Shown here in pieces: positions 15,127 to 25,571 of a stretch of DNA of 64,000 bases (position 1 is the first letter of the stretch; every line of letters begins with the position of its first letter). The notes below the pieces were generated by a model. It did no database searches and had not been told where the DNA came from. It saw only the letters and a list, made by a program, of their open reading frames with translations. Where the stretch lies: NCBI GenBank assembly GCA_005502805.1, contig SCMY01000002.1:1-64000 (forward strand), in the 5' to 3' direction. A program made the position numbers and the translations under genes. Source of the DNA: Rhizobiales bacterium 2SD. Its GTDB lineage: Bacteria; Pseudomonadota; Alphaproteobacteria; Rhizobiales; Beijerinckiaceae.

Positions 15127-15360
15127 ATGGTCGAACAGGAACCCCTCGAATACGTGGTCGAGATCTGCGAGCTGAACCGCCACGAATGGCCCAAGGCCAT
15201 CAAGGCGCAGGTCGCCTTTCTCGGCGGCGCGATCGCGCTATGGGAGCTGGCGAAGGAGCGTCACCCCCACGAGCGCACGCGGCTCAGCCAGGGCGGCCGG
15301 GTGCTGCGCGACACGCATCCGCCGGCGCCGGTCGACTACCCCGGCCATGGGCCCGGATGA
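15127..15360 (+). CDS. Small protein under a LexA box; candidate antirepressor
   Basis: 77 aa. The acidic, helical N-terminus (VEQEPLEYVVEICELNRHEW) is followed by an amphipathic helix and a Pro/His-rich tail. It is monocistronic, with its own promoter region carrying GTTC-N7-GTTC, and is the last element gene before the attachment site. In coliphage 186 a LexA-controlled small protein (Tum) inactivates a repressor that is not itself cleaved. The same logic would fit here, because the repressor appears to lack its Ser/Lys dyad. The antirepressor role is inference; no family is recognised. Confidence 0.5.
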   Translation: MVEQEPLEYVVEICELNRHEWPKAIKAQVAFLGGAIALWELAKERHPHERTRLSQGGRVLRDTHPPAPVDYPGHGPG

Positions 15361-15377
15361 GACTGGAAAGAACAAAA

Positions 15378-15430
15378 GTCGGACGTCCGACGTTTCCGAC
15401 GCGTCGGAATGGGGCGGATGTTCCCGCCCC
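15378..15430. repeat. Cluster of palindromes next to the attachment site
   Basis: Three adjacent inverted repeats lie between the last element gene and the tRNA 3' end: GTCGGACGTCCGAC (15378-15391), TTCCGACGCGTCGGAA (15394-15409), and a GGGGCGG/CCGCCCC stem (15411-15417 with 15424-15430). The third could be a terminator for the 77-aa gene but has no T-tract. The first two could be integrase arm or excisionase sites. Confidence 0.6.
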
Positions 15431-15489
15431 GTTCACCTTGCGCCGGGTAGGCACTTGGCGAAAAACGCTTATTTATCAAGGACATGCCG

Positions 15490-15565
<76 letters not shown>

Positions 15566-15760
15566 ATACGCCACGAAGACGTTGTCGGCGAGGCGTGGAC
15601 CGCGTCCCGACGGCCGGCGATGTAGCAAACACCCCTGCCCCTGTCCACCCGTTTGCGACAGAAATATGCAAACTCATTTCGGATGACATCGGCGCAGCCG
15701 GCCACAAGGCGGCGAAGTGCCCGCCGCGCCGGGCGCGACAGGCCATTTTCCAAAGGGTTT

Positions 15761-17038
15761 TCAGGCCGCCGAACGGCGGTTGAGCAGATGGTAGAGCGCG
15801 ATCGCGGCGAAGGTCGCCGTGCCGATGCCGCCGAGCTCATAGCCGAAGATCGGCAGCTTCAGGTCACCGGCGCCGAGAATCAGCGCGGTCGCCACCGTCA
15901 GCAGATTCTTCGGCTCGGCGAAGTTGACCTTGTTCTCGACCCAGATCCGGCCGGCGGTCGCAGCGATCAGGCCGAAGACGACGACGGCGAGGCCGCCGAG
16001 CACCGCAACGGGAATCGTGCCGATCACCGCGCCGAATTTCGGCGAGAAGCCGAGCAGCAATGCGATCACGCCGGCGGCGACGAAAACCAGCGTCGAATAG
16101 ACCCGCGTCACCGCCATCACGCCCATGTTCTCGGCATAGGTTGTGACGCCGGTGCCGCCACCCGAGCCAGCGATCATCGTGCCGACGCCGTCGGCGAAGA
16201 AGCCGCGCCCGATCAGCCCGTCGAGATTGCGCCCGGTCATCACCGAGATGCCCTTGATGTGCCCGAGATTCTCCGCGACCAGGATGATCGCGACGGGCAC
16301 GATCAGCGCGATCGCCTTGGCCTCGAACACCGGCGCGACGAAGTTCGGCAGGCCGAACCAGGCAGCGGCTGCGACCTTGCCGAAATCGACCGGCGGCGCG
16401 CCGAAGCTCGTCGCGGTCGCGGCGTAGAGGACATACGCGGCGAGCCCGCCGATCAGCACCGGCAGGCGCTGCGCCAGGCCGCGCCCGTAGACGGCGACGA
16501 GGGCCACCGCGACCACCGTGAACAGTGCGATCCACTTGGTGTAGGGGCTGGCCGAGATCATGTTGATCGCGACTGCGGTCAGGTTGAGGCCGATCGCGGC
16601 GACGACCGCGCCGGTCACCACCGGCGGCAGCAGCGTCTCGATCCAGCGCGTGCCCACGCCCTGCACGATGAGGCCGATCAGCGCATAGACCGCGCCACAG
16701 GCGATGATGCCGCCAAGTGCGACCGGCAGGTTGGCGTTGGGTCCGGTGCCGGCATAGCCGGTCGCAGCGATGACGACGCCGATGAAGGCGAAGGAGGAGC
16801 CGAGATAGCTCGGCAGCCGCCCGCCGGTGATGACGAAGAAGAGCAGCGTCGCGATGCCGGAGAAGAAGATCGCGACGTTGGGGTCGAAGCCCATCAGGAT
16901 CGGGGCCAGCACCGTCGAGCCGAACATGGCGACGACATGCTGCAGGCCGGCGATCACGGTCTGCCCGGTCGGCAGGCGCTCGTCCGGCATCACATCGCCG
17001 GAGGTCTTCAAAGTCCAGTTCGGAAAATAGCCAGCCAT
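15761..17038 (-). CDS. NCS2-family nucleobase:cation symporter (uracil/xanthine type)
   Basis: 425 aa inner-membrane protein with about 12-14 hydrophobic segments. The N-terminal LQHVVAMFGSTVLAPILMGF, the GRLPSYLGSSFAFIG motif and the AENLGHIKGI and GGGTGVTTYAENMG motifs are diagnostic of the UraA/RutG branch of NCS2 permeases, which import uracil or related bases with protons. GGGAG seven bases before ATG 17038 fixes the start over two upstream ATGs. It stands alone with no pyrimidine-degradation genes beside it, so the exact base cannot be named. Confidence 0.88.
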   Translation of the reverse strand: MAGYFPNWTLKTSGDVMPDERLPTGQTVIAGLQHVVAMFGSTVLAPILMGFDPNVAIFFSGIATLLFFVITGGRLPSYLGSSFAFIGVVIAATGYAGTGPNANLPVALGGIIACGAVYALIGLIVQGVGTRWIETLLPPVVTGAVVAAIGLNLTAVAINMISASPYTKWIALFTVVAVALVAVYGRGLAQRLPVLIGGLAAYVLYAATATSFGAPPVDFGKVAAAAWFGLPNFVAPVFEAKAIALIVPVAIILVAENLGHIKGISVMTGRNLDGLIGRGFFADGVGTMIAGSGGGTGVTTYAENMGVMAVTRVYSTLVFVAAGVIALLLGFSPKFGAVIGTIPVAVLGGLAVVVFGLIAATAGRIWVENKVNFAEPKNLLTVATALILGAGDLKLPIFGYELGGIGTATFAAIALYHLLNRRSAA

Positions 17039-17143
17039 CGTGCCGCTCCCAGCCATCGCGCTCGCGCGCACCGGGAGGCAATAGTGGCAAGAATCAGGCT
17101 TGCGCCAAGCGAGCAGAACGCGCCGTCCACCGCAAACAGCGCC

Positions 17144-18514
17144 TTAGGCGGTGAGCCGGTCGGAAACCGATTTGACGAAGCGGTTGAGGTTCTCGGCAAG
17201 GCCCGCGGCGACGGTGCCCACGGCGGCCGAGCGCGTGTTCATCTCGCCGACGGACGCGCCGACGCGCTCCATCGCGCTGAGCGCCTCGGCTGCGAGCGTG
17301 AGGGCCGCCTCGATTTCGTCCGTGGTCGCCTGCGCGTCCCGCGCGATCCCTTCGCTGACCGAAAATTGCTGGGTCACCGCCCCGGCGACCGCGGACATGT
17401 TCCCTGCCATGCCGGACACCGACTGGTCGATCCGCGCCATCGCGTCGACGCAGCGCGAGGTCGCCAGCCGGATCGCCTCGATACGGCTGCCGATCGCCTC
17501 CGTCGCGCCGCTGGTCTGGGCAGAGAGCGACTTCACCTCGCTTGCCACCACCGCAAAGCCGCGGCCGGCCTCGCCGGCACGCGCCGCCTCGATCGTGGCG
17601 TTGAGCGCCAGCAGATTGGTTTGCGCCGCAATCTCGGAGATCAGGCCGACGACCGAACCGACCTCGGAGACGAGAGCAGCCAGGCTCTCGATGGTTCCTC
17701 GTGCCTCTCCGGCCGCCGTGACCGTTTCGGCCGCGATCTCGGCGCTCTCCTGCGTCCGCCGGTCGATCTCGCCGATCGACTGGCGCAACTGCCCGATCGA
17801 AGCGACCGTCTGCGAGGCGCGCTCGCGCACCTTGCTCCAGCTTTGCCGGCTGGCGTCGCTGGTCTCGCCGGCGCGGCGCGAAGCCGTCGCCGAGCTGGCG
17901 GCGACCCGGCTCAGCGTCGCCGCGGCCTCCTCCGTCTCGCTCGACACCTGCTCGACCTGCTGGCGGAAATCATCGGCGAGGGCGGCGATGTCCGTGACGT
18001 AACGGGTGGTCTGCTCGGCTCGCATCGCATGGATGTCGCCCAGCGCGTTGACGAGATCGACGATCAGGAATTCCGCGAGCTTGACGCAATCCCTGGCCGT
18101 CTGCCGCGAGGAGAAGCGGTGCCGCCTGGCGATCTCCGGAAACAGCGAACGCATCGCCGTCATCGCGAGAACTGCATGCGTGCGCGGACCGAAGGGCGAG
18201 GCGGTCTCGGCTTGTACGGCCCGTCGCAGTGATACCGCATAGGCGTCGCCGAACTTCGCCTCGAACAGGGAGCGGGCATGATGCGCCATCTCGGTGCGCA
18301 AGCCCGGCCCATGCATTCGTGAGGCGGCTCCCATGGTCGGGTGCCCGGCAAGCCGCTCGAAATGCAGCGCCAGCGCCCCATCGATCTTCGCACCGAGCGT
18401 CGGAGCGAGCTCCCTTGCGAGTTTCAGCGTCGCATCGTCGACGCCGAAGATGCCAAGGCGCGAATTGGGCGCAGCGGGCGCGAACAGGGAATCTCTTTGC
18501 GTCTCGTCGGCCAT
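17144..18514 (-). CDS. Soluble methyl-accepting chemotaxis transducer with globin-sensor-like N-terminus
   Basis: 456 aa without transmembrane segments. Residues about 20-150 follow the layout of globin-coupled sensors ([20 protein letters not shown] ... [20 protein letters not shown]). The position of the proximal heme His appears to be Glu ([11 protein letters not shown]). Residues about 180-456 form the coiled-coil signalling domain with the conserved hairpin tip [20 protein letters not shown]. It would signal to CheA/CheW from the cytoplasm. If heme is not bound, the sensed ligand is unknown. No che genes are nearby. Confidence 0.8.
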   Translation of the reverse strand: MADETQRDSLFAPAAPNSRLGIFGVDDATLKLARELAPTLGAKIDGALALHFERLAGHPTMGAASRMHGPGLRTEMAHHARSLFEAKFGDAYAVSLRRAVQAETASPFGPRTHAVLAMTAMRSLFPEIARRHRFSSRQTARDCVKLAEFLIVDLVNALGDIHAMRAEQTTRYVTDIAALADDFRQQVEQVSSETEEAAATLSRVAASSATASRRAGETSDASRQSWSKVRERASQTVASIGQLRQSIGEIDRRTQESAEIAAETVTAAGEARGTIESLAALVSEVGSVVGLISEIAAQTNLLALNATIEAARAGEAGRGFAVVASEVKSLSAQTSGATEAIGSRIEAIRLATSRCVDAMARIDQSVSGMAGNMSAVAGAVTQQFSVSEGIARDAQATTDEIEAALTLAAEALSAMERVGASVGEMNTRSAAVGTVAAGLAENLNRFVKSVSDRLTA

Positions 18515-18651
18515 CGCATGGGCTCGTTTCCGGCGCCCACGCTGCCCGCATAATGGTTAAGGAAGGGACTAAGCTCGGCTTCAACGAGGGCGTTGTCGTA
18601 TTCTGGCGACGATCAATTCCGACCGTGGCTGACGAATGTAAGCGTCTGTCG

Positions 18652-20880
18652 TCAAGGTGCCATGCCGAAGGCGCGGTAGCGCTCCTCGGCCCTTGCGTCG
18701 AGGGCCTGCGCCCTGGCGAAATCGGCTGCCGCCTCGGCCGCGTCGCCGCGGCGCTGATGCGCGAGGGCGCGACCATACCAGGCCTGCCCGAGCCGGGCGT
18801 CGAGCGACAGCGCCCGGTCGAAATCGGCAATCGCCGCATCGGTCTGGCCGAGCGCCGTCCGCAGCGCGGCGCGCGCCACCCAGCCATCCGGATCGGCCCG
18901 GTTGGCCGCGACCGCGGCGTCGAGATCCGCCAGCGCCCGATCATACTCCCGAGCATGCTGCAGCAGCAGCGCCCGATTGAGCAGTGCCGCGGCGTTGGCG
19001 GGCGCCACCGCAACGACCTCGTCATAGGCCTTGAGCGCGGCGCTGAGCTGGCCACGCGCCGTCAGTGCTCTCGCCCGCTGGAACAGCGCCTCGATTGAGC
19101 GCGGCTCGCTGCGCAGCGCCGCTTCCGCATCGGCCTGCGCGGCGACGAAGGCGCCGTCGCGGAAATTCAGCCGGGCGCGCTGCACCAGTGCCGCCGGATT
19201 CTCCGGCTCGAGCAATAGGGCGACGGCGAGATCGGCCCGCGCCTGCGCCTCCCGCTGTGGCTGGCCGATGCTGAACTGGGCCCGACGGACCAGGCGCGGC
19301 ACGTCAAACGCGTCGAGCGCCAGCGCCGCATCCAGCGCAGCGAGCGGATTGGGCGGCGTCGGCAGGGGCTGGACCAGCTGCGATTGCTGCGGCCGAAGCG
19401 CGCGATAGATGCCCTGCAGCACATTCCGCTCGCGCTCGTAAGCGGCACCCGCATCGCGCCACAGCCCGGCGAGACGCGCCGGCCAGACCTCGATCGAACG
19501 GCCGAGCGCCGGCAGCAATTCCTCGCGCCGTTCGAGTGCCCCTTCGTGCTCGGGATTGACCGCGAGCAGCGCGCCATAGGCGGCAGCCGCAGCGCTGCGG
19601 TCACCGCGGATTTCCTGCGTCAGCCCGAAGCCGAACAGCGTAGCGCGGTCCTGCGGCTTCAGCGCGAGCGCCGCACGATAGGCCGCCAGCGCCGGTACCG
19701 GCCGACCGAGCGCCAGCAGCGCATCGCCGCGCATGCCATGCCAGGCCCCGGCGTCATAGCCCGGGCCGGCCTTGTCGAGATCGCGCAGCGCCTTGTCGTT
19801 GCGGCCGAGCTGCAGCAGGAGCTGCGCGCGATTGCGCAATGCGTTGCCGTCCCCCGGCACCAGCGCGATGGCCCGGTCGAGATCACCAAGCGCCGCCTCG
19901 CGCCGGCCGAGCCCGGCGAGCAGGCCGGCGCGATTGTTCAGGCCGAAGGCGGCGCGCGGCTGGACCGCGAGCAAACGGTCATAGGCTGCGATCGCCTCCT
20001 CAGTGCGGCCGGTCCGCTGCAGGAGGAAGGCGCGCCGCGACAGCGCGGCCTCGTGCCGGGCGTCGAAGCGCAGCGCCCGCTCATAGCTGGCGAGCGCCGG
20101 CCCTTCATGCCCGAGCGCCTCGAAAGCCCGTCCACGCTCCAGCCAGACCTGAACGACGGTCGGCTCCAGTCGCAGGGCATTGTCGAAAGCGGCGATCGCT
20201 TCGCGCGGCCGGCCCAGCGTGGCGAGCGAAAGGCCGCGGCGGTAGTGATAGGAGGTGACCTCCGGCTCCAGCGCCAGGGCTGCATCGAAATCGATCAGCG
20301 CCGCTTCGTGGTCGTTGTCGTCCTGCCGGAACCGTCCCCGCGTCCCCCGCGCCCAGCTATTGGAGGGATCGAGCGCGATGGCGCCATCGAGATCGGCCCG
20401 CGCACCAGGGATATTGCCCGCACGTTCGCGCAGCAGAGCGCGGTCAGCCAGCAAGGTTGCGCGCCCACCGATGGCCATCACCCGCTCGATCAGCGCGGCC
20501 GCCTCGGCATGCCGGCCGAGCTCGGACAGTGTATGCGCCCGGCCACGCAGAGCCGCCAGGTGATTCGGCGCCGCCTTCAGAGCCGCATCGAAATCGCGCA
20601 GCGCATCGTTCAGGGCGTTCGCGGCTTCGGAGATCCAGCCGCGGCTGGCGAGCAGATCGGCTCTGACCGCGCGATTGAACTCGCCGGCCAGGCTCTCGTC
20701 GCAGGCTGCGCGCCGTTCGGCACTGCCCGCTTCGAGCGCACCCATGCAGATGCGCACCCGCTCCTGCGCGCGCTCTGCCTGGTCGGCCGGTGAGGCAGGC
20801 GCATAGGCCATGACGGGCTCTGCGCCCAGCATGGCCAGCACGCCCAGCGACATCAGGCGCAGCGACTTCATCGACGACAT
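18652..20880 (-). CDS. Exported tetratricopeptide-repeat protein
   Basis: 742 aa. The start MSSMKSLRLMSLGVLAMLGA gives a signal peptide ending near VMAYA; GGGAG lies 10 bases before ATG 20880. The rest is a long series of about 34-residue TPR units (for example ALRDFDAALKAAPNHLAALR and AIADFDRALSLDARLGQAWY), probably more than fifteen. It is likely a periplasmic scaffold for protein interactions. A central block (about 460-520, IEVWPARLAGLWRDAGAAYE) interrupts the repeats. Specific partner unknown. Confidence 0.75.
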   Translation of the reverse strand: MSSMKSLRLMSLGVLAMLGAEPVMAYAPASPADQAERAQERVRICMGALEAGSAERRAACDESLAGEFNRAVRADLLASRGWISEAANALNDALRDFDAALKAAPNHLAALRGRAHTLSELGRHAEAAALIERVMAIGGRATLLADRALLRERAGNIPGARADLDGAIALDPSNSWARGTRGRFRQDDNDHEAALIDFDAALALEPEVTSYHYRRGLSLATLGRPREAIAAFDNALRLEPTVVQVWLERGRAFEALGHEGPALASYERALRFDARHEAALSRRAFLLQRTGRTEEAIAAYDRLLAVQPRAAFGLNNRAGLLAGLGRREAALGDLDRAIALVPGDGNALRNRAQLLLQLGRNDKALRDLDKAGPGYDAGAWHGMRGDALLALGRPVPALAAYRAALALKPQDRATLFGFGLTQEIRGDRSAAAAAYGALLAVNPEHEGALERREELLPALGRSIEVWPARLAGLWRDAGAAYERERNVLQGIYRALRPQQSQLVQPLPTPPNPLAALDAALALDAFDVPRLVRRAQFSIGQPQREAQARADLAVALLLEPENPAALVQRARLNFRDGAFVAAQADAEAALRSEPRSIEALFQRARALTARGQLSAALKAYDEVVAVAPANAAALLNRALLLQHAREYDRALADLDAAVAANRADPDGWVARAALRTALGQTDAAIADFDRALSLDARLGQAWYGRALAHQRRGDAAEAAADFARAQALDARAEERYRAFGMAP

Positions 20881-21016
20881 CTCGTGGTGGCTCCCCCGCC
20901 GCCGACAATGAGATCGGCAAAGGGTGCCAAAGGTCCAGAGGCCGCTATGCTGGCGAAGCGAAAAAGCCGCCACTGTGCCGCGCCGGTGACAGCGACACAG
21001 TGGCTGTGGACAAGCC

Positions 21017-22579
<1,563 letters not shown>

Positions 22580-22693
22580 GGGTCTTGTCCCTGGTCAGGG
22601 CGCGCCGCGTCTCGGTTTCGGGCTGGCGCGCGAGGTCTGGAAGCCTGTTCTCGTCATCCCCTGAGCGCCCAGGCACGCGTGCCCGGCCGGCCC

Positions 22694-22756
22694 TCAGGGG
22701 CTGGTAAGAAGAAGCAGCTGACCAAGGAGCGAGGGAGCGCGCGAAGGAGCGCACAT
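22694..22756 (-). promoter_or_regulatory. leuA leader peptide (attenuator)
   Basis: On the minus strand, 115 bp before leuA, a short frame from ATG 22756 (or ATG 22765) encodes 20-23 residues ending LLGQLLLLTSP. Six Leu codons fall in eight, including four in a row. The stop overlaps an inverted repeat CCCCTGAG...CTCAGGGG enclosing a GGCACGCGTGCC palindrome. No U-tract terminator follows. CTTGGTCAG in the Leu-codon region can pair with CTGACCAGG at the leuA ribosome binding site, so translational attenuation is possible. Confidence 0.7.
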
Positions 22757-22904
22757 GCCGGCCATCCGCGCAGCGGCGCGGTTCAGGCTCTCGGCATGGG
22801 TGGCGGATACGGCCACGAACGATCCTCTCGACGACTTGGGCTGTCTACCGGATCGGAGGATAGGAAGGCAAGCCTCGGAGGTCTTGAACGTTCGTGCGCT
22901 ACGC

Positions 22905-23050
22905 CCTCTTCCTTCCCCCGGCTGGGAGAAGGTGGCGCAGAGCGCCGGATGAGGGCCTGCCCTAACTGGCTAGGGCCGCAGCGGCGCCGTTGCGTTCAGA
23001 TCATCAGCGGCGGGCCCTCACCCCTGCCCCTCTCCCATCCGGGAGAGGGG
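22905..23050. repeat. Dispersed palindromic repeat (Rhizobiales-type)
   Basis: The left arm holds a CTTCCCCCGGCTGGGAGAAGG hairpin and GCGCAGAGCGC followed by GGATGAGGGC. The right arm is GGGCCCTCACCCCTGCCCC and a CTCTCCCATCCGGGAGAG hairpin. Arms and order match the outer arms of the element at 63045-63255. It sits between the leuA promoter region and the end of the next gene. Confidence 0.7.
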
Positions 23051-23063
23051 TTCCCCGCGCACT

Positions 23064-23549
23064 TCATCCAGCAGCGCCAGCGCGCTCTTTCAATGTTCTG
23101 GTCTCGCCGAACGGCCCCGGCCAGACCTGCAACCGGTAGAAGTCGTCCCCCTCCAGCCCGTCATCGCTCAGGCTGTCGAGACCGACATAGGAGACGCGCA
23201 GCCGGTAGCTCCCCGGCGTGAGCGAGAAACGCGCGCCCTCCTGCGGCGAACCTTCGGTGCAGCCGATCAGCATCACCTGCCCGGAGCGCACGCGGAAGGA
23301 GCACTCGTTAACCAGTTCCCACTCGCCGAAATCGGCCTCCGGCGCAGCGTCATGGACCGAGAGCACGACCGGGACGTTCATGTTCCTCGCGGTGGCGATG
23401 CCGACCGAGCAGTCGCCGACGGCGAGCATTCGCTCCACCGTCTCGTCGGTCCAGAATGTCCCCCAATCCTCGTCGACCGCCTCGTCCTGCAGATAGAACT
23501 GGAAGTAGTCGGCGAAGATTTCGAGCTCGGCGGTATGCAGCACGGTCAT
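23064..23549 (-). CDS. Conserved hypothetical protein
   Basis: 161 aa from ATG 23549 (an upstream in-frame ATG at 23627 adds an Arg-rich stretch and is less likely). The sequence is acidic and beta-rich: LHTAELEIFADYFQFYLQDE, GSYRLRVSYVGLDSL and FYRLQVWPGP near the end. Beta-sheet immunity-like or stress proteins have such composition, but I cannot assign a family. It ends next to a palindromic repeat and diverges from the DUF1275 gene. Confidence 0.6.
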   Translation of the reverse strand: MTVLHTAELEIFADYFQFYLQDEAVDEDWGTFWTDETVERMLAVGDCSVGIATARNMNVPVVLSVHDAAPEADFGEWELVNECSFRVRSGQVMLIGCTEGSPQEGARFSLTPGSYRLRVSYVGLDSLSDDGLEGDDFYRLQVWPGPFGETRTLKERAGAAG

Positions 23550-23668
23550 GACGATCAGGGTTCCGTCGAATTGTGACGGGAGTAAGAGCCTGTCAGTACA
23601 CCGAAGGCCGCGCCGCCGCACCAGCATGACGGGTCTTCTGCGCGAATGAACTGCCTGACCGGAGTGCC

Positions 23669-24316
23669 TTGCCTGTGCTGCGCTATGATCGTCCCGCCAT
23701 CGGGCTCGCCTTGGGGCTCTCAGGCCTCGCCGGCTTCGTCGATGCGCTCGGCTTCCTGAACATCGGCGGCTTCTTCGTCTCGTTCATGACCGGCAACACC
23801 ACGCGCCTCGGCATCGAGCTGGCGGAAGGCCGCATCGACGGCATCCTGCTGGCCGGCCTGATCATCGCCCTCTTCGTGCTCGGCGTGATCTGCGGTTCGC
23901 TCGTCGGCCATGTCGGCAGGCACCGGCGCCAGGCTGCCGTCCTCGCTTTCGTCACGCTGGCGCTGGCCCTCTCCGCCGGCCTCTACGGCGCCGGGCAGGG
24001 CATAGCCGCAGCCGGCATCCTCGCTCTGGCGATGGGCGCCGAGAACGCCGTCTTCCAGCGCGACGGCGAGGTCACGATCGGCCTGACCTACATGACCGGC
24101 ACGCTGGTCAAGATGGGGCAGCGCCTCGCCGGCGCCCTGCTCGGCGGCTCCAAGCGCGCCTTCCTGCGCCATTTCGTGCTCTGGCTCAGCCTGCTCGTCG
24201 GCGCGTTCCTGGGCGCCTATGCGCATGGGCATGTCGGGCTGGGGGCGATCTGGCTGGCAGCCATGGCGGCGGGCGGCTTCACCATCGTCGCCTTCTTCAT
24301 GCCGAGTCAGGACTGA
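23669..24316 (+). CDS. YoaK/DUF1275-family membrane protein
   Basis: 215 aa with six hydrophobic segments. The signature GFVDALGFLNIGGFFVSFMTGNTTRLG near the N-terminus and a second YMTGTLVKMGQ repeat are typical of DUF1275 (YoaK) proteins, whose transport substrate is unknown. GGAG at 23661 serves either TTG 23669 or GTG 23675 as start. Divergent from the gene at 23064. Confidence 0.8.
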   Translation: MPVLRYDRPAIGLALGLSGLAGFVDALGFLNIGGFFVSFMTGNTTRLGIELAEGRIDGILLAGLIIALFVLGVICGSLVGHVGRHRRQAAVLAFVTLALALSAGLYGAGQGIAAAGILALAMGAENAVFQRDGEVTIGLTYMTGTLVKMGQRLAGALLGGSKRAFLRHFVLWLSLLVGAFLGAYAHGHVGLGAIWLAAMAAGGFTIVAFFMPSQD

Positions 24317-24390
24317 GTGCGTCCGGGAGGGCCTTTGCCTCACAGATGGAATCAACCATGGTTCCGGTCCGACCAGCCGGAGCCCTGTCC

Positions 24391-24720
24391 ATGCGCGCCG
24401 CCCTCCTCGCCGCCGCCCTCGGCCTTTCCCTCGCTGCCTGCCAGAGCGCCGCGCCGCCCCCCGCCCCCTCGCCCGAACAGGCGCCGACCGGCGTCACGCC
24501 CAACACCTTCCGCATGCCGACGGGCTCGGGCTGCGCCGGCGAGGTCGACCGCTTCCAGGCCGTGATGGACAACGACCTCTCGACCGGCCACACCACCAAG
24601 GGCGTCCACAGCCGCGTCAGCGCCGAGATCGACACGGCGCGCAAGAGCTGCGCCGCCGGCAACGAGGCCGGAGCGATCTCGCAGATCCGCGCGACGCGGA
24701 CCAAGTTCGGCTATCCGTGA
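24391..24720 (+). CDS. Small putative lipoprotein
   Basis: 109 aa from ATG 24391, with an alternative ATG at 24346. MRAALLAAALGLSLAACQS is a lipoprotein signal peptide with lipobox LAAC, so the mature protein would be anchored to a membrane by its first Cys. A Pro-rich spacer is followed by a compact domain with two Cys (GSGCAGEV and RKSCAAGN) that may form a disulfide. No family name can be given. Confidence 0.65.
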   Translation: MRAALLAAALGLSLAACQSAAPPPAPSPEQAPTGVTPNTFRMPTGSGCAGEVDRFQAVMDNDLSTGHTTKGVHSRVSAEIDTARKSCAAGNEAGAISQIRATRTKFGYP

Positions 24721-24829
24721 GCCCGGCCTCGCTTCGGTCACAGGGGCGGTGCATCTGATTGCGGCGCTCCCTCGGCACTGACAGGCTTCGCGGGGCGAAT
24801 GCCGACAGGAACCGAGGGAAAGCCGGACC

Positions 24830-25564
24830 ATGATCACCCGCCGCATCTTCGCCACCATGCCCTTCGCTTTGGCGGCGTTGCCGCTGCCTGCGGTCGCCGC
24901 GCCGCGCACGCTCTCCGGCACGGTGACCTATCGCGAGCGGATCGCGCTGCCGCCGGGCGCAGTGGTCGAAGTCAGCCTGCTCGACGTCTCACTCGCCGAC
25001 GCGCCGTCCCGCACCATCGCCCGCACGCGCATCGTCGCGCGGCGGCAGGTGCCGATCCCCTACCGCTTACGCTTCAACGACGCGATGATCCGGCCCGGGC
25101 ATCGCTATGCGCTGCGCGCCGAGATCCGGGTCCGGGGCCAGCTCTGGTTCACCACGATGGAACACCATGCCGCGCTGGTGCCGGGCGCAAGCGGCGAGAT
25201 CACCGTCCAGCGTGTTGCGCCGCCGGCCGAGGTCGGCGGTCCCACCGGTTCCTGGCTGGTCACGAGTCTGCGTGGCCGGCCGCTATCGGCTGGCGTCCGC
25301 GCGACGCTCAAGATCGAGTCGAATGGCAGCGTCTCGGCCCATAGCGGCTGCAACGGCATGGGCGGACAGGCGACGATCCGCGACAATACGATCCGCTTCG
25401 GACCGCTGGTCGGCACGATGATGGCCTGCCCTGAGCCGCGCATGCAGGTCGAGAACCAGTTCCGCGCAGCGCTGGAAGCGACGCGGAACTGGCGCGTCGA
25501 ACGCGGCGCGCTCGTTCTGCTGAGCGGGCGCGGCGCGCGTCTGGTCGTGCTGGCGCGGGAGTAG
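24830..25564 (+). CDS. Exported protein with YbaY-like and META domains
   Basis: 244 aa. The N-terminal MITRRIFATMPFALAALPLP... is a signal peptide ending at VAA. Residues about 28-130 resemble the YbaY-like domain (GTVTYRERIALPPGAVVEVSLLDVS), a beta-sandwich found in lipoproteins. Residues about 140-240 form a META/HslJ domain (GSWLVTSLRG, SGCNGMGGQ, MACPEPRM). META proteins are linked to heat and drug stress in the envelope, but their biochemistry is unclear. It likely acts in the periplasm. Confidence 0.75.
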   Translation: MITRRIFATMPFALAALPLPAVAAPRTLSGTVTYRERIALPPGAVVEVSLLDVSLADAPSRTIARTRIVARRQVPIPYRLRFNDAMIRPGHRYALRAEIRVRGQLWFTTMEHHAALVPGASGEITVQRVAPPAEVGGPTGSWLVTSLRGRPLSAGVRATLKIESNGSVSAHSGCNGMGGQATIRDNTIRFGPLVGTMMACPEPRMQVENQFRAALEATRNWRVERGALVLLSGRGARLVVLARE

Positions 25565-25571
25565 CGGCGGC

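Larger units (their letters stand above)
1..15489. mobile_element. Prophage-like integrated element (left end outside window)
   Basis: The region runs from the window edge to the 3' end of a tRNA-Lys gene. It holds, in temperate-phage order, terminase small subunit, replication genes, Cro-like protein, divergent S24-type repressor, Xis-like protein and a tyrosine integrase next to the tRNA. Nearly all leftward genes overlap by 4 bp, and most small ORFs have no recognisable cellular function. The tRNA 3' end faces the element, the usual polarity for tRNA-targeting integrases. Large terminase and structural genes would lie left of base 1, so whether it is a complete phage, a satellite or a remnant cannot be seen. 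The second att copy, expected to repeat part of the tRNA 3' half, is outside the window. Confidence 0.88.

Noticed and set aside
15653..18232. 859-aa plus-strand open frame
   Set aside because: Antisense to the NCS2 permease and chemoreceptor genes, which have clear family motifs; this frame has none.
22580..22690. Rho-independent terminator in the leuA leader
   Set aside because: Strong stems exist (CCCCTGAG/CTCAGGGG, GCGCGCC/GGCGCGC), but none is followed by a U-tract.
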